A stretch of DNA of 64,000 bases from assembly GCF_040954645.1 (NCBI RefSeq), contig NC_092805.1, positions 75,858,564 through 75,922,563 on the forward strand, in the 5' to 3' direction. Within the stretch, counting starts at the first letter, position 1. The number at the start of each line of letters is the position of its first letter. Origin of the DNA: Diabrotica undecimpunctata (lineage: Eukaryota; Arthropoda; Insecta; Coleoptera; Chrysomelidae). A program made the translations under genes and the position numbers. The notes beneath the pieces are model-generated. The model ran no database searches. It saw only the letters and a list, made by a program, of their open reading frames with translations, and was not told the DNA's origin. This document shows, piece after piece, positions 23,152 to 35,792 of this stretch.

Positions 23152-23949
23152 GTAACAGAGGATATCTTATTACCTGGTATAACTACGTACTAAAAGGTAA
23201 CTGGTTCTTTAAAAAACAGGTATATAGATACAAAAGGATTTCGGCTTATTATTTAATGAAATGTTCGCTTGCATAGAAAATTTTATTTTTTCTGCATTTT
23301 TAGAAATATTGTTTTTTTATTTAATATAATTTATTAGTTCAATGCCGAATTCGATGTTTTTTTTTTTATTACAGAAATTTCGTAATGTATTTTGTTTACG
23401 TGAGTATGTCTTTGTACGTTTTATGTAAGCACCCGATTAATAAAAACTACTTTTATTTCATCTACTCTTCTGCGATATCTTGTATAAAGCTTTTTTATTA
23501 TTTTAGTTCTGGTCTTATTTGTATACTCGATATCTCGTATACTATATCTCGATAGAAGGTTATCTCAAAATAAATATGGTTAAGTGCTGCAATAGATATT
23601 TTTGTGTTAAAATGGGTAGTAGTGTTGTGCACAAAACGAAAGAATGGTTAATTTGTCTATCAAGGTATATTCGGCAGCAGAAGCATATAGTGCAAGCGTC
23701 TATGTTTTAAAGGCGGAAGGACGTACGCCTCATTTTTAGCTGACAAGCTTGCGAAGAATATTATTTCTGGTCCTCAATTTACCTTTTAGTTTTAAACAAT
23801 GATCTGTGACTGATCCCGTGGGATACAAACTATTTTCAAAAAATTTATAGGAAGTCTACAGTTCAACAATTTCATGACATTATTGGATGTTCAGTTTGTG
23901 AAAGCGTCTATGTTAGGGAAATTGAGGAGCGCACATGAGTTTTTCAGGG
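23152..23949. other. Unassigned stretch
   Basis: AT-rich DNA with short reading frames that I cannot match to any family. Nothing further is seen. Confidence 0.4.
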
Positions 23950-24990
23950 GTTTTGGCTGAAAATTGATTCATAGATTATTTGTATTGTGCAATAATAGGT
24001 GTATCGTCTTTATAATATTAGTCCTATTATCTACTGGTATAAGTTGATCGTTTGGGTAAATGTTATACAGTGTAGGTGCTTTTATGCTACCCCAAGCGAG
24101 ACCGTTCTTCATCTGCTATTCTTAACATTGAGTGATACAAAAAATATTCTCTTGTGTAGGCATACGCAAATAATATAAGTGAGTTTGTTATCTAAGGGAA
24201 TATCATATAGTTTTTCGAGAAATATTTGGTAATTTAAGGTGTCATAAGCGGCATTTAGATTGAAAAATACCACCCCTGATACCCGATATTTTTCGTACCC
24301 GTCTTTGATGTGTTGGGTAAGATTTAGCATTTGTAATGTACATGATCTTCCCTATCTATAGCCACTTTTGTCTTTTAATTTGAGATTTTCTTAAAATATC
24401 GGTGAAATCATATTAACGATCTTGTGCAAAAGTATTTTAAATAGCTGATAAAATAAAGATATTGGCCGATAGTTTTTGTGTTCGTTGGAGTTTTTGCCAG
24501 GTTTAAGCGAAGTAACAACTTTGGCTTGTCTCTAGATTTTGGGTGTTTCCATAATTTGAATACAGTTGTTCATCATCCGGATAAGCCATTGTGGTGTTTT
24601 TGGTCTAGATTTCGTAATCAGCTTTGTGCTCAGATCCTCAATGTCGGTAGTTGTATTATTTTTCATTAAATATGTAAATGGTGGATCCAAGCTCAACATC
24701 GTTGAAAGGTTCTCTGAAAGCTGACTGGTGTTGTCCTTTCTTACTTTGAGTTATTCTTTGCTTTTTTTCCGACAGAGATAGCATGTCTATAATTATAATG
24801 TGGTTTTCAGCGATAAGCTTTATACCAAATACCCTACGTTAGGCCCTATATGTGTTTCCTGCACTATAAATAAGTCAGATTCGTGTTTAGCGCATATGTC
24901 TGATAAGTTTAAGTAAAGCAAAGTTTCTTGATCTCTAGATATACCCTTAACAGTTATAAACATATGTTATTAGAATAGTTGGTCCTAAAA
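23950..24990 (-). pseudogene. Jockey-type LINE reverse transcriptase fragment
   Basis: Minus-strand reading shows pieces of a Jockey-clade RT in order: a YRPISL-like motif (about 24470), SGVVFFNLNAAYDTLNY (24150-24330, RT motif A with D), and a GSIKAPTLYNIYPNDQ-like motif B region (about 24090). Stops and frameshifts separate them. The catalytic YADD is not legible. Both ends are truncated. Confidence 0.75.
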
Positions 24991-25654
24991 AGGACCAATT
25001 TAACAAAATCATATTAAAGGGGTGACTGAAGAATTAGCCGATTAATTATTTAATCATTACCCTGGGTATGCCCGATTGTGGTGATCTTCTTAGTACTTAA
25101 ATTTTCGTAAAGGCTCGTTCTTTGAACCCCATAAGTAATGCCTAATATTTTACTTTTTATTGAAAATTTAAATTTTACATGCCGTGTATTACTTTTTGAC
25201 GATATTTCGAATCAGATTTGTATAGTAATAATTTAAGGTATTAAAGAGCCTGTTTGTGATAAATAAATAGGTTTGTGATATCGTTCGTAACTCATATATA
25301 GATAATAAAAAAATAAACAGTTAAAATAGGTGTAAAAAATTTCAACTTCATACATCGGCGCCATTGTTCAGGTGATGAATTTATCACAGATATCAAAGGT
25401 TACATTTTAATTCAAGGTTCTATTTGCGTATTTTCAATATTATAAGAGTAGGAAAAGACATGTTTATGCTTTTATTTTTTTTTTTAAATCTATTCTATTT
25501 TCTTTCTAGAGTTCCGTCTTTTTTGAACGACCTGTGGTCTTTTTTCAATTGGACACTTGTCTAAGGCTATGACAAATACTCTGTCCTCTGCTATTCTACA
25601 TTAATATGACTGATTCATTTTCTCTTTCTTGCAGCTATTTTATTGTTTATCCTG

Positions 25655-26640
25655 TCAATCCTGTGTATCTTTTTCTTCTTCTTCTTCTTCTTTTTATATA
25701 GACATGACTCTGTCTGTTTTTCAATGTGTCTCCAGTAAGTTGCCGTTCCATGGTTTTCGTGGTCTTCTTACTGATCGTCTTCCTATTGGGTAACCGTCTC
25801 TTGCCATGTCTACTACTCCATTTGTTGTCATTCGGCTTATATGATCTTTCCATTTTACTCTTCTATTTCTTAACCAGTTCTTGATGTTCTTCACCTTGTA
25901 TCTACATCTTATATCTGTACTTCTAGCTCTGTCCCATAGTGTCTTACCATCAATTTTTCTAAGTGTTTTTATCTCTGTTGTTTCTAACATCCTTTTTGTT
26001 CTCTCTGTGTCAGGTATTGTTTCTGCTGTGTATGTCATTATTGGTCTGATAACTGTTTTGTAAATTCTGCCTTTGGTTTCTTTCCCGATATTTTTATTTC
26101 TTTATATTGTTTCATTTAGGCAGCCTGCGGCTCTGTTTGCTCTATTCAGTGGATCTTCCACTTAAGTTTCGAGTTTTCCGTAGCTAGATAATATGATACC
26201 TAGATATTAAAACTCCATCACTTGTTCTATTATCTGACCTTAAAACTCCAATTAACATATTAGTAAACTTGCTGTTGTAACCATGCATTTTGTCTCTTTT
26301 GAGTAAATTAACATGTTAAATTTTCTGGCGGTTATATGAAATTGGTGTAGCATACGTTGTAAATCATCTTCACTTTGAAAGAATAGTATTGCGTCGTCTG
26401 CATAGCAGATTATTTTAATTTGTTTTTCTCCCATTTGGTATCCTCTTTTATTTCTTACTTTTTTAATATTTCATCCATAATCCGGTTGAACAATAGAGAA
26501 CTCATTAAATCTCCCTGTCTTATCCCATTACCAGCTTCAATAGGGTCGGTTAGTTCTTCTTCTACTTTTACTTTTATTGTGTTGTTTTGGTATATATATT
26601 CGATTGTTTTGATTATTCAATGAAATTGACATTAATTTGA
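25655..26640 (-). pseudogene. RTE-like LINE, 3' half, with (GAA)n tail
   Basis: Minus strand: RT motif B (a GIRQGD-like match near 26520), YADDAILFF catalytic motif (about 26395), a C-terminal region with TWDRARSTDIR-like and RVKWKDHISRMT motifs, then a (GAA)n tail at 25671-25690. Several stops and frameshifts. The endonuclease half is absent. Confidence 0.78.
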
Positions 26641-26689
26641 TAGTTTTTATTTTATTAGTACTGATGGTATATAACTAGCATCTGTTGGT

Positions 26690-29620
26690 ACTATATATCA
26701 ATTTGAACATGTGGAAGTAAGAGAACTCTCTTGTTAGTAATTTCGGTGTAAATTATGATGAAACCAGAAATAACCCATAATATTATCCCACACCTCAAAG
26801 GTCTGCCTCGCGGTATCTGGGAGACGCAATAATTCGCTTTTGATAGATAAAAACAAAAACCCACTAAGACGAACACAACATAAATCAAAAAAATCCGTCA
26901 ACCTGTCAATAGGGACATACAATATTAGATCAATGTCTACGGATGAAAAAGTACATGAATTGGAAGAAGAATTAACAAACATAAAATGAGATATCATAGG
27001 CCTATCAGAAACTCGACGAAAAGAAGAAACCCGAATACAGCCTATGTCATACTTAAAATAAGAAGAACATCAATTAAAATTATCCAGGTATATGCCCCCA
27101 TGACAGCTTATGATGACGAAGATATCGAACTATTTTATGAAGATATATCAAAGGCTATGGAAGAACATAAAAATCGTCTTATACTAGTAATTCGAGATTT
27201 CAATGCCAAACTGGGTAGAAAACTAAACAAGGAAGAAACTAAAATAGGAGATTTCGGGTATGGTCAGAGAAATGATAGAGGTGCTACTTTGATGAACTAC
27301 CTAGAAGAAAAGCATCTATACGCAATGAACTCCTTTTACAAAAAGAAGCCCCAACGAAAGTGGACATGGATCAGCCCTAATGGATCCACAAAAAATGAGA
27401 TCGACTACATACTGTCCACGGAACGATATATCATTAAAGATGTAACAGTTCTTAACAGATTCACAACAGGTAGCGATCACTGGTTGGTCAGAGCAAAACT
27501 TAGTATTGATGGTAACTATGAAATGAAAAGAAAAATAATTAAAAACTGGGATCTAGTAGATAGAAACAAACTAGGGCAATATAAAGAAATATACAAAGAC
27601 CTATTAAAAGAACAACTTACTTAAAAATTAGACAGTGATGACAAAGATATAGATGAAATAGACAACATACTTACAGCAACGATGATTACTTCAGGAAAAG
27701 AAATAGCAAAAAAGGATCTAAAAAAGAACAACTATATATCAACAGAAACAAAGAAGCTTATGGATAAAAGAAGGACGCTATAGAATATGTAGAAATCAAT
27801 AAAACAATAAGCAGAATGATAAGAGAAAATAAGAGAAAAGAACAAGAAATAAAAATAGAAAAGGTAATACAAAACAACAAAAATATGAAATGCTTAAGAC
27901 CGAAATTGGGTAAGTGTGAAATAAACAAAATAAAAGATGAAAACGGACTAGAAACAAACATTAAAGATGACATTATAAATATTATCCACCATTTCTACTC
28001 AGAACTATACAAAACAAAAAAGGAACCACCAGAAACAATTAAAAACCAACTTAAGGCTAAAGTAAAAAATGTCAACTCAGAGCTATAGCCAGAAATAAGC
28101 AAATCAGAAATAAAGAAGGCATTGAAAGAAATGAAAAACAACAAATCGCCTGGAAAAGATGGGATAACTGCAGATACGCTGAAATATGGTGGAAAAGTGG
28201 TAATTAACACTCTACATTCCCTTTTTAACAAGATATTAAAAGAAAAAAGAATCCCAAACAACTGGAAGGAATCCGTAACCATTATCCTACACAAGAAAGG
28301 GGATAAAGCAGACATAAAAAACTACCGTCTCATAACACTCCTCAATGTAATGTATAAACTCCCAACAAAAATTTTAACCAATAGATTGACGACAAAATTC
28401 GATGGATACCCAACAAGCTGGTTTTAGAAAGGGATTCAGCAAAAGTGACCATTTACTAAGTATGAAAATACTTATAGAACGAGCAAATGAATACCATATT
28501 CCTCTATATATAGCGTTCATAGATTTCGAAAAGGCTTTCGACAGTGTCGAACATTGGGCAGTGAAAAGTTCTTTGATTAACAGCAGAATTGACCACAGAT
28601 AAGGAAGCCAAAACAACAATTAAAGGATATGAATAAACAAAATCAATACAAATAAATAGAGGCGTGAGACACAATATCACCGAAACTTTTCAATCAGGCT
28701 CTGGAAGATATTTTTAAAAGATTAGAATGGGAAGAAAAAGGTATAAAAATTTGTGGACAACGCTTGAACCATCTAATATACGCTGATGACATCGCATTGA
28801 TAATAGATAAATGAGAAGAATTATTTGAAATGATGAAAGAACTGGACGTAGAAGCTGGAAAGATAGGCCTTTTTATGAATTACAGCAAGACCAAAATTAT
28901 AACAAATACAGATGAAAACATCACAATGAGGATCGGACAAGATGAAGTAGAACAAGTTCAGGATTATATATATCTGGGTCAAACTATAAAACGTAACAAA
29001 GAAAACCAAACAGCAGAGATAAAAAGACGAGTTAGACTGGCATGGGCGGCATTTGGCAAACTAAGCTACATTCTTAAAAACAAAAGATATCCACAGCATC
29101 TTAAGACTAAAGTATACAATCAATGCGTACTCCCTGTTCTAACTTATGGTTCTCAAACGTGGACATTTACAAAAGCAAACATGGACATAACCATAAAAAC
29201 CCGAAGAGCAATGGAAAGACAAATGTTGCACATAAGACTAATGGATAAAAAGAGAAACGAGTGGATAAGAGAGAAAACAAAAGTGAGGGATGTTAGACAA
29301 GAAGTTGCAAAATTGAAATGGAGATTTGCCGGGCACAATATAAGACAAAAAGAAGACCGATGGAACAAAATTCTTATAAGTTGGAGACCGTGGGAATATA
29401 AACGAAGCAGAGGAAGGCCCCAAATGAGATGGGCAGATGATATCAAGAAGCACGTGGGCTCTAGGTGGATGACTATACCGACAGACAGAGAAGAATGGAA
29501 AAGGATTGGGAAGGCCTATGTCCAAAGATGGACCGAAAAGGGCTAATTAGATAGGGACAGATTCTCCCCGTGTGATCTTAGTATTTCCGTTGATTGAATA
29601 GTATAGGGTATCCAATATTT
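26690..29620 (+). mobile_element. RTE-like LINE, nearly full length
   Basis: The element runs from upstream of the endonuclease to a 3' UTR ending about GATTGAATAGT. It lies back to back with the minus-strand LINE at 25655-26640. Endpoints are approximate because no target duplication was identified. Confidence 0.75.
26905..29546 (+). pseudogene. RTE ORF2: endonuclease and reverse transcriptase, decayed
   Basis: APE-type endonuclease pieces: TYNIRSMS (26915), GLSETRR (27000), QVYAPM (27090), DFNAKLG (27200), SDHWLVRAKL (27473; the D and H expected in the active site). RT: NNKSPGKDGI (28138), ITLLNVMYK (28335), QAGFRKGFS (28408), FIDFEKAFDSV (28520), LIYADDIALI (28770, catalytic), YLGQTI (28970), then the C-terminal WRFAGHNIRQ and RGRPQMRWADD. 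Stops and frameshifts lie between these pieces, so the protein is dead. The final frame 28830-29546 is intact. Confidence 0.88.
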
Positions 29621-31069
29621 TAATTAACGGTATGTCAGAGTTTTATTAATTTTTATATATATTTGCAAAATGAAGAAGAAAGTTCAGTACAGGCAGTTAA
29701 ACAGCTGATCTGTCAATTTAGAAGTAAGAGCAAGTACCAACTTGCTGGAAAGCATACCATACACAAAAGGGATAATAAAATGTACTGCACAAACTATAGC
29801 GATATAAGCTATATATAAGCTATATATCTATTAATTATTAGGATATACAATATTTTTTCTAATACACCTGGAACGATTGAGTGAATAATCAATTATTGAC
29901 TATTAGGCAGTTAATTAGAAATGTTGGGAATACAAAAAAAAACATTAAATTAGTTATTTATAGATTTTAAACAAACACTGATATAATCATAAGAATAAAA
30001 CTATGAAATACCATGGCAGAACTTACTGTCGACTTATTTTCAAATGTATTGCAAAGAGCTTTAAAAAATGTGAACGAATTATTAACAGCTGTTTTGAAAA
30101 CTAAATATTATGAGACGAATTGGGGATATTATATTACACAAACTAAACCGCTTGCCTACAAAAATATTAGGAAAATATGATACGACGCGAAAGACTAATG
30201 ACTTTACAGCTAATTGCCACATAAGTATCAATGTAACTATAGCTCGCAAAATGGGTTCAATTACATTGCAATTTTTAAATTTTTCGTGATAAAATGAAGT
30301 GATTGATTGTTGTTTTGAAAAGGTAAGTTGTTTTTTATTTTTGTATTCCTATCATCTGATATTTTAATATCAACAACATTTTTCATAATATATTCTGAAA
30401 TGCGCTTTCTCTTACTGATAACGAACAAAAGTTTTATAAACTTCTCGTTAATATAATTATGAAGGAATTTAGATTTTTATCTTGTTCTTACTATAGTTCT
30501 AAAGCACAAATGTAGTCATAGTCTACCGTATATTTTTCATAGTGGTCATAGTTTTTAATTGTAGTATAGCTTATGTGTTTATAATAACTAGCGCATAGAA
30601 AATAATAAAAATTTTTACCCTGTGCTTTATGTTTATTATCCTTTATTGTATTGGAACATCTAGAAGTATAGCAATACATTTTAATTGTTGAACAAAAGAG
30701 AAAATAAAAACACTTTTTGTGGTGTGTCACTTAACCATACACAAAATTGTACACAAATAGTCAAATGGTAGTAAAAGTTTCCGATATAGGCCGCCAAACG
30801 GCAGAGGCACCGCCGCGCTCTATGTCTATACTATGAGATGTTTTTCATACAGTTTTCGGATCAGATTTTTTCAAAACATCAAATTACATCTTTTTGCCTT
30901 TCTTTATTTAGGCTAACCGCTACTGTTTTTTTCTTCAGCGTTTCTTCTTAATCTACATTAATGTTTATATTTACAATTCTTTCTGGAACGAGCTATAATT
31001 TTTCTCAAATAACCATTTTGTGTGGTTTAGTCGCCTTAAGGTTTAGCATGCTTTATCAGATGCTCTTTA
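29621..31069. other. Unassigned AT-rich stretch
   Basis: No family recognised. A short GC-richer patch is at about 30780-30825 (CCGCCAAACGGCAGAGGCAC). A minus-strand frame at 30491-30730 (79 aa, rich in Y, K and C) has no known motif. Confidence 0.4.
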
Positions 31070-31320
31070 AAGTCCCTTTTAATATTAACATCGTTTGAGA
31101 AATTTTTCCCAGATACTTATATTTCGTTTTGATTTTCAATATTCTTTTAATGTTAGTTTAAATGGTCCAGTAGTGTGTTCGTACAGTTCAGTTATAAGCA
31201 AAATTAGGTGTTGTTGTACACCTAATTCTTTTAGTATCAGTCATAAGTGTATCCATTTGACTCTGTCGAACGCTTTACGATAATCAATAAAACAAATCCA
31301 TAGTGGGATATTGAATTCCC
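31070..31320 (-). pseudogene. RTE-like RT fragment (motif A region)
   Basis: Minus strand shows FIDYRKAFDRVKW (about 31255-31295) and QQHLILLITELYE, the motif A region of an RTE/BovB-type RT, with stops. No other part of the element is nearby. Confidence 0.75.
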
Positions 31321-32085
31321 TAGACTTTTATACTTTTTTTTGGACTATTAGAATAATAGCTTTAAAATTAAATGTTTAGTGAAAATCTCTACGCGACTTT
31401 AATGCATTAAATATTTTAATTAAAAATCGACATATCTATTGAAATTAGGCAGTAAAAAAGTATGTTATTAAAGATAGATTTATAAATTATTGTAGTTTAA
31501 ATTCAACTACGCTATAAAACAAACATTGCATGTCTTAAACTGCAGGAATCCAAAAATTACAAAGATCTTCCTATTGTTTGAGTTTTCTTTAATTATATTA
31601 ATAGGAAAACAAGCATTATAGTCCTACCAAAGGGGCTTCTACTTTCATAAACTGTTACACGATTACTCTATCCGATGTACGTACATTTATGAACTAAATG
31701 TTTTAGTGACAATGCCTTTTAATAAAAAATACTAATTAATAAAAATGGAAACTTAACTTTTCCACGTTTATAATAGACACTTTCTTATGTTTAAAAATAT
31801 ATAAAACAAGTAATATAAATTACCGCCTTGTTTATTAAAACTAAAAAGTAAAATAAAGGTATATGTCGGTTAACAATTTATATTTAACTACATAAATTAG
31901 CCAAATAGTCCTCAAATTCCTCCATGATTAAATTAATGGATATTTAAATAAATTTCCAGTTCCAGAATGTACCTGCTGGAAAATTTGAAAATCTACTACT
32001 AATACAATTATTGGCAACATCGCAGGAGTTTAAAAGTATATGCAATATCGTAAATACGGATCCCACAAATGGTTTATCCTTTTGT
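31321..32085. other. Unassigned AT-rich stretch
   Basis: No coding or repeat signal recognised before the right motif array. Confidence 0.4.
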
Positions 32086-32214
32086 GGAGTCCACTTAATC
32101 CTACGTGTTGGTCGGAGTCTACATAAAGCGCTACTCAGATAATAAAATACACGGTGTATATTCTACTGGAGTTAGTATAATACCGTTTTAGAACGGAGCT
32201 TACATTAACCGCTA

Positions 32215-32217
<3 letters not shown>
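32086..32217. repeat. Right motif array
   Basis: Plus-strand motif copies at 32086-32101 (GGAGTCCACTTAATCC), 32113-32130 (CGGAGTCTACATAAAGCG), 32167-32185 (TGGAGTTAGTATAATACCG) and 32194-32211 (CGGAGCTTACATTAACCG). Orientation mirrors the majority of copies at the left end. The last copy forms the terminal inverted repeat just before the TA tract. Confidence 0.65.

Positions 32218-32218
<1 letters not shown>

Positions 32219-32284
<66 letters not shown>
32219..32284. repeat. (TA)n tract, outer left border of the palindrome
   Basis: Pure TA between the motif-array segment and the palindrome's left arm. Mirrored by 39266-39333. Confidence 0.9.
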
Positions 32285-32288
<4 letters not shown>

Positions 32289-32510
32289 CTACTATCATTT
32301 TCGCATCGATACATTATGCTTTTACCATCAATTTAGCATCGTCTTGCAAAGCAGCATCTGTATATCGACGCTACTTTACAAGACCTTAATAACTTTTTCC
32401 TGTACTTGTTACAAGAATTTTAACCATCTCATTGATTAGAGTTTTGATACCGTGTTGGTATTTTAAAATATCCGCTTTCTCTTTTTATCCCTTACTGAGT
32501 TATATAAGTT
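32285..32510. other. Outer segment of left arm
   Basis: About 225 bases outside the Gan3 gag remnant with no recognised match. It also occurs inverted at 39041-39265. It may be Gan3 5' sequence or older flanking DNA. Confidence 0.4.
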
Positions 32511-32513
32511 TAT

Positions 32514-32870
32514 GTGAATCGAGGGAATAATTATAGGGAAAGAGAATTTGAGAGACAAAATAGAAGCAGGGATTTTACAAATAGGGGAGAGAATATGAAC
32601 AATGCCAGGAGAGATATCGGAAGATATAACTGGGAACGTAGACAAGGGAATCCAAACAATGATAGAGGGAATAACTGGAGACAAGGAAATGACAGAGGCA
32701 ATAATTGGAGACAGAACCAGGGAAATTATCCACAGGAGACGAGAAATAGGGAAGCTTACAGAGAAGGGAATCCAAGATATAATAGGGGGAAAATGAGGAG
32801 AGAAGACAGGTGAATGTAGTTAGAACAGAGGAGAATAGGGGGGAAGCAAGTGTTGATGCAGAAGGGAGAA
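32514..32870 (+). pseudogene. Gan3 Gag tail fragment (left arm)
   Basis: R/N/G-rich reading frame (NRGNNYRERE, repeated DRGNNWRQ) corresponding to the low-complexity tail of Gan1 and Gan2 Gag. The frame stops at 32813 and continues after a one-base shift to about 32880, where it ends like Gan2 Gag (NFV before the stop). Coiled coil and capsid parts are missing. No zinc knuckle. Confidence 0.75.
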
Positions 32871-32892
32871 ATTTTGTTTAGACCGCTCCTAT

Positions 32893-33462
32893 GTGCATAA
32901 TATTGTCTACTTATCAAAGTATGAACATCCAAGGGAGTTTATTAGAGATACTGGGGAATTAAATAAAAATAATAACACTAATACTTTAAAGTTTATTGAA
33001 GGGTATATACAAGATTCAGTATACAAGTTATTATTAGATACAGGTTCAGAAGTAACTCTAATCAACAAAAACATTGTAAATAATTTAAATAAGGACAATA
33101 TTATGGTGATAAAAACAAATAAATTATCATTAAAAGGGGCGAATAATAAAAAATTATATGATACTAATAGTTCTATAATCTGTAATGTAAATTTAATAAG
33201 AAATGCTAATCGTTATGTAAATAGAATCAATAAGAAGAGAAAGAAAAGAGTTACTTTTGAAAAAGGGGAGAAGGTACTTATCAGGTCACTACAGGTGCCT
33301 AAAAGGGATGAAAATCTCTGTGGAAAATTACTTGTGCCATTTGAAGGACCTTATGTCATTAGTACTGAACATGGGGTAAACAGTTATGAACTAAGACATC
33401 CAGAAACTAATAAAATTAGAGGGATATTTAATATAGAGGGAATTTATAAGTATTATGAATAA
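32893..33462 (+). pseudogene. Gan3 protease fused in frame to integrase C-terminus (left arm)
   Basis: A single open frame of 189 codons. Residues 1-95: HPREFIRD leader, LDTGSEVTLI (Asp protease active site), LKGANNKKLYD. From about residue 100 it continues as the integrase C-terminal region (RVTFEKGEKVLIRSL, VPFEGPYVIS, GIFNIEGIYKYYE, stop). RT, RNase H and the integrase core, some 700 residues, are deleted at the junction yet the frame stays open. Comparison with Gan2 Pol shows where the halves belong. It could produce a hybrid protein, but no function is known. Confidence 0.88.
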
Positions 33463-34230
33463 ACATACAAGGGTAGGCAATATTATGACACGAATTTGGT
33501 ATTATAAGATATAAGTTTTGTAAATAGAAGGATAATTAATAAATAAGCATATCTTGAGATAAATTTGATAATTAAATAATTTATTAGGAACAGATGTACA
33601 GAATAATGATGAATTTAGATAAACAAAAAAGGTTGATTTATTTTCAAGTAGATTTATAGGAGTTACAAGTATAAATAAATAAGCAAAGTACTATGGACAA
33701 ATCGATATTTTGTAGAAATTGGGAAATAGGGAATATTATAATGATAAATAGTATATGCGGAAATAAGATGAAAAATAAAATTATAAGAAATATTGAAATA
33801 TGAAATATAGAGAGTTATATGTAGAGATGATGAAATGAATATTATATGCGGATATAAAAAGAATAAATAATAATGCGGCAATGAATAAAGATACTGAAAT
33901 AGTATATGAAATAGTATATAGGGGAACAATTATAAGAATTTCTACGAAAATAGTACAAGAAATAAATAGTACAGGAAAAGAAGTAAAGAAATTGGGAAAG
34001 TACTTGGAAATTTGATTCTGAAGTTGATATAATTAGTGAAAGATTTGTAGATTTTGTTTGGAGAATTCTGTATTTGTCATAGAGTAAATTATAAAAAAAA
34101 AATATATTCAAGAGATATGCTTATTAATAAAAGTCAGTTTATTGTTATGTTAATATTAATAAAATATTTAAGTTTACCGGTAAGAATTTAGATTTAGTAA
34201 GTGCTGATAGTTAGCACTGAACAAAATCCA
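33463..34230. other. Gan3 region between pol end and polypurine tract
   Basis: Non-coding, very AT-rich sequence of about 770 bases with no recognisable gene. A frame on the opposite strand (33663-33929) is a run of hydrophobic and aromatic residues typical of AT-rich noise. Confidence 0.5.
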
Positions 34231-34242
34231 AATTGGGGGAAG
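34231..34242 (+). other. Gan3 polypurine tract (left arm)
   Basis: AATTGGGGGAAG just before the LTR start TGAAATGATT. The right arm carries one more G here (37307-37318). Confidence 0.75.
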
Positions 34243-34243
34243 T

Positions 34244-35758
34244 TGAAATGATTTCAATATGTTAAAAAGGATACAACTTAAATGGATTTTTATATGAGTT
34301 TGTTGTTCATGAATTTCATGAAGCCATCACAATGTGGGTTCGACTCTGAAATAAAAGAGAGAAAAAGATTAGTAAATTGTTAAATAAATTAATTTTGACT
34401 TACCTGGTATAGTGTTAATAATTTCTGAATAGTATAGTTGCCTAGTGTATAGGTGAATCGTCTAAACCTTAAAAAGAACAAAAAAAGAAGAATTCTTAAA
34501 AAATATTTAAACATAGAAATTTTGAAAACGTCAGAAAATAAACTGTCAAGCAAGTCTATGGGAGCTAAATTAATAGGGGTTTTGTTAAATAAGAAATTAC
34601 AATGATGTGGAGATGAAAAGAATAAATTGTATTAGCATTGTAATAGAATAAGTTTTATATCTGAACATTTTTTTTTATAAATTCCCAAATTAGATGTGAT
34701 TAAAGTGATTATGAGAAATTAATGTGGATTGACAAATGTGTCAGAACAGGACAGTTTTATGGTTTAAAAAAAAAATAGAAGACGAAAAGAAAAAAGAACG
34801 TTGGTTGCTGTTAGCAACGAATGATAGATTTTGGGGGAGGCCGACAAGAAATTTGGAAAGGAGAGTCCTGAAATTGTGGAATAGGTCGGGAGTGTTTTTT
34901 TAACTCGTCTAAAGAGAATTTTAGTTTTTCCACAGTTTCCACAGCAGAGATATCCAGAATTTGTTCCAGAGAGTAAGAGAAACAATTTAACTTATAAATT
35001 ATTATTGGAGTACAGAAATGTCATTTAAATTGAGAAAATTAAAATTCATGAATTAACATAATTGCGATAGGCCTTAAAAAAATTGAAAATATTAATGATC
35101 ATTAAATTAAAAATAGAATAGTACGTACCTTAACTTCCGAAGAGAGGATTGATATTCCAGTTTCACCAATTATTTTGCGAGTAGTTAGTTTTCTTTAAAT
35201 AAATCAGAACTGTTTTAAAATAAGGTTGGATAATAATTTTGGGGATCATTTGAAATTTTGATTATATTTGAATGCAAGTTAAAAGTCAGCGGAATAAAGT
35301 GTTCATTTTCTTTTCTTTATAGTTCATTTAAACACTTTATAAAGTTGCAATATTTATTTAGTTTTTAGGTACTTGTATAGAGTCTCCACATTTTGTAATA
35401 AATTTTTATTGTCACGACTCTAAACCACATTAAGATTTATACGATTCCTATTTTTGTAAATTTTTAAAGGCAACCCAAGTTGCAGACGAATTTTATTGTT
35501 TATATTAAATTTGTTCAATATTAATAAATAACGTGCTTCATTTGGGTTAATTTATCAAAGGTCTAAAGTAAATTTTGGTTTAATTTCTTTTTGAACTCTA
35601 CCAGGAGACTACAGAGTCGACGTCACACAGTGACAGATTGCTTAGAACACATAATTGAGCTAGCTGAGGTATATATTAAATTAAACAACGAACCACAGAT
35701 TTTAAAAATTACAACATTTATTATAAATAAAAATAAAATTAATAAAATACAACTTTTT

Positions 35759-35760
<2 letters not shown>
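34244..35760 (+). repeat. Gan3 3' LTR (left arm)
   Basis: About 1517 bases from TGAAATGATT to CTTTTTCA, directly followed by the central TA tract. The boundary is supported by the polypurine tract on the left and by the repeated end at 20848 and 35791. Unlike Gan1 LTRs in sequence but similar in length. Confidence 0.75.

Positions 35761-35790
<30 letters not shown>
35761..35790. repeat. (TA)n tract at the palindrome centre
   Basis: 30 bases of AT alternation at the symmetry axis, self-complementary, where two Gan3 LTR 3' ends face each other. Confidence 0.95.

Positions 35791-35792
<2 letters not shown>

Noticed and set aside
30780..30830. GC-rich patch (CCGCCAAACGGC) as a promoter or CpG island
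   Set aside because: Only about 45 bases with no start site, gene or repeat context.
33663..33929. 88-codon frame rich in F, Y, I and S (and mirror 37621-37887)
   Set aside because: Low-complexity AT-rich sequence without motif; identical in both arms only because of the palindrome.
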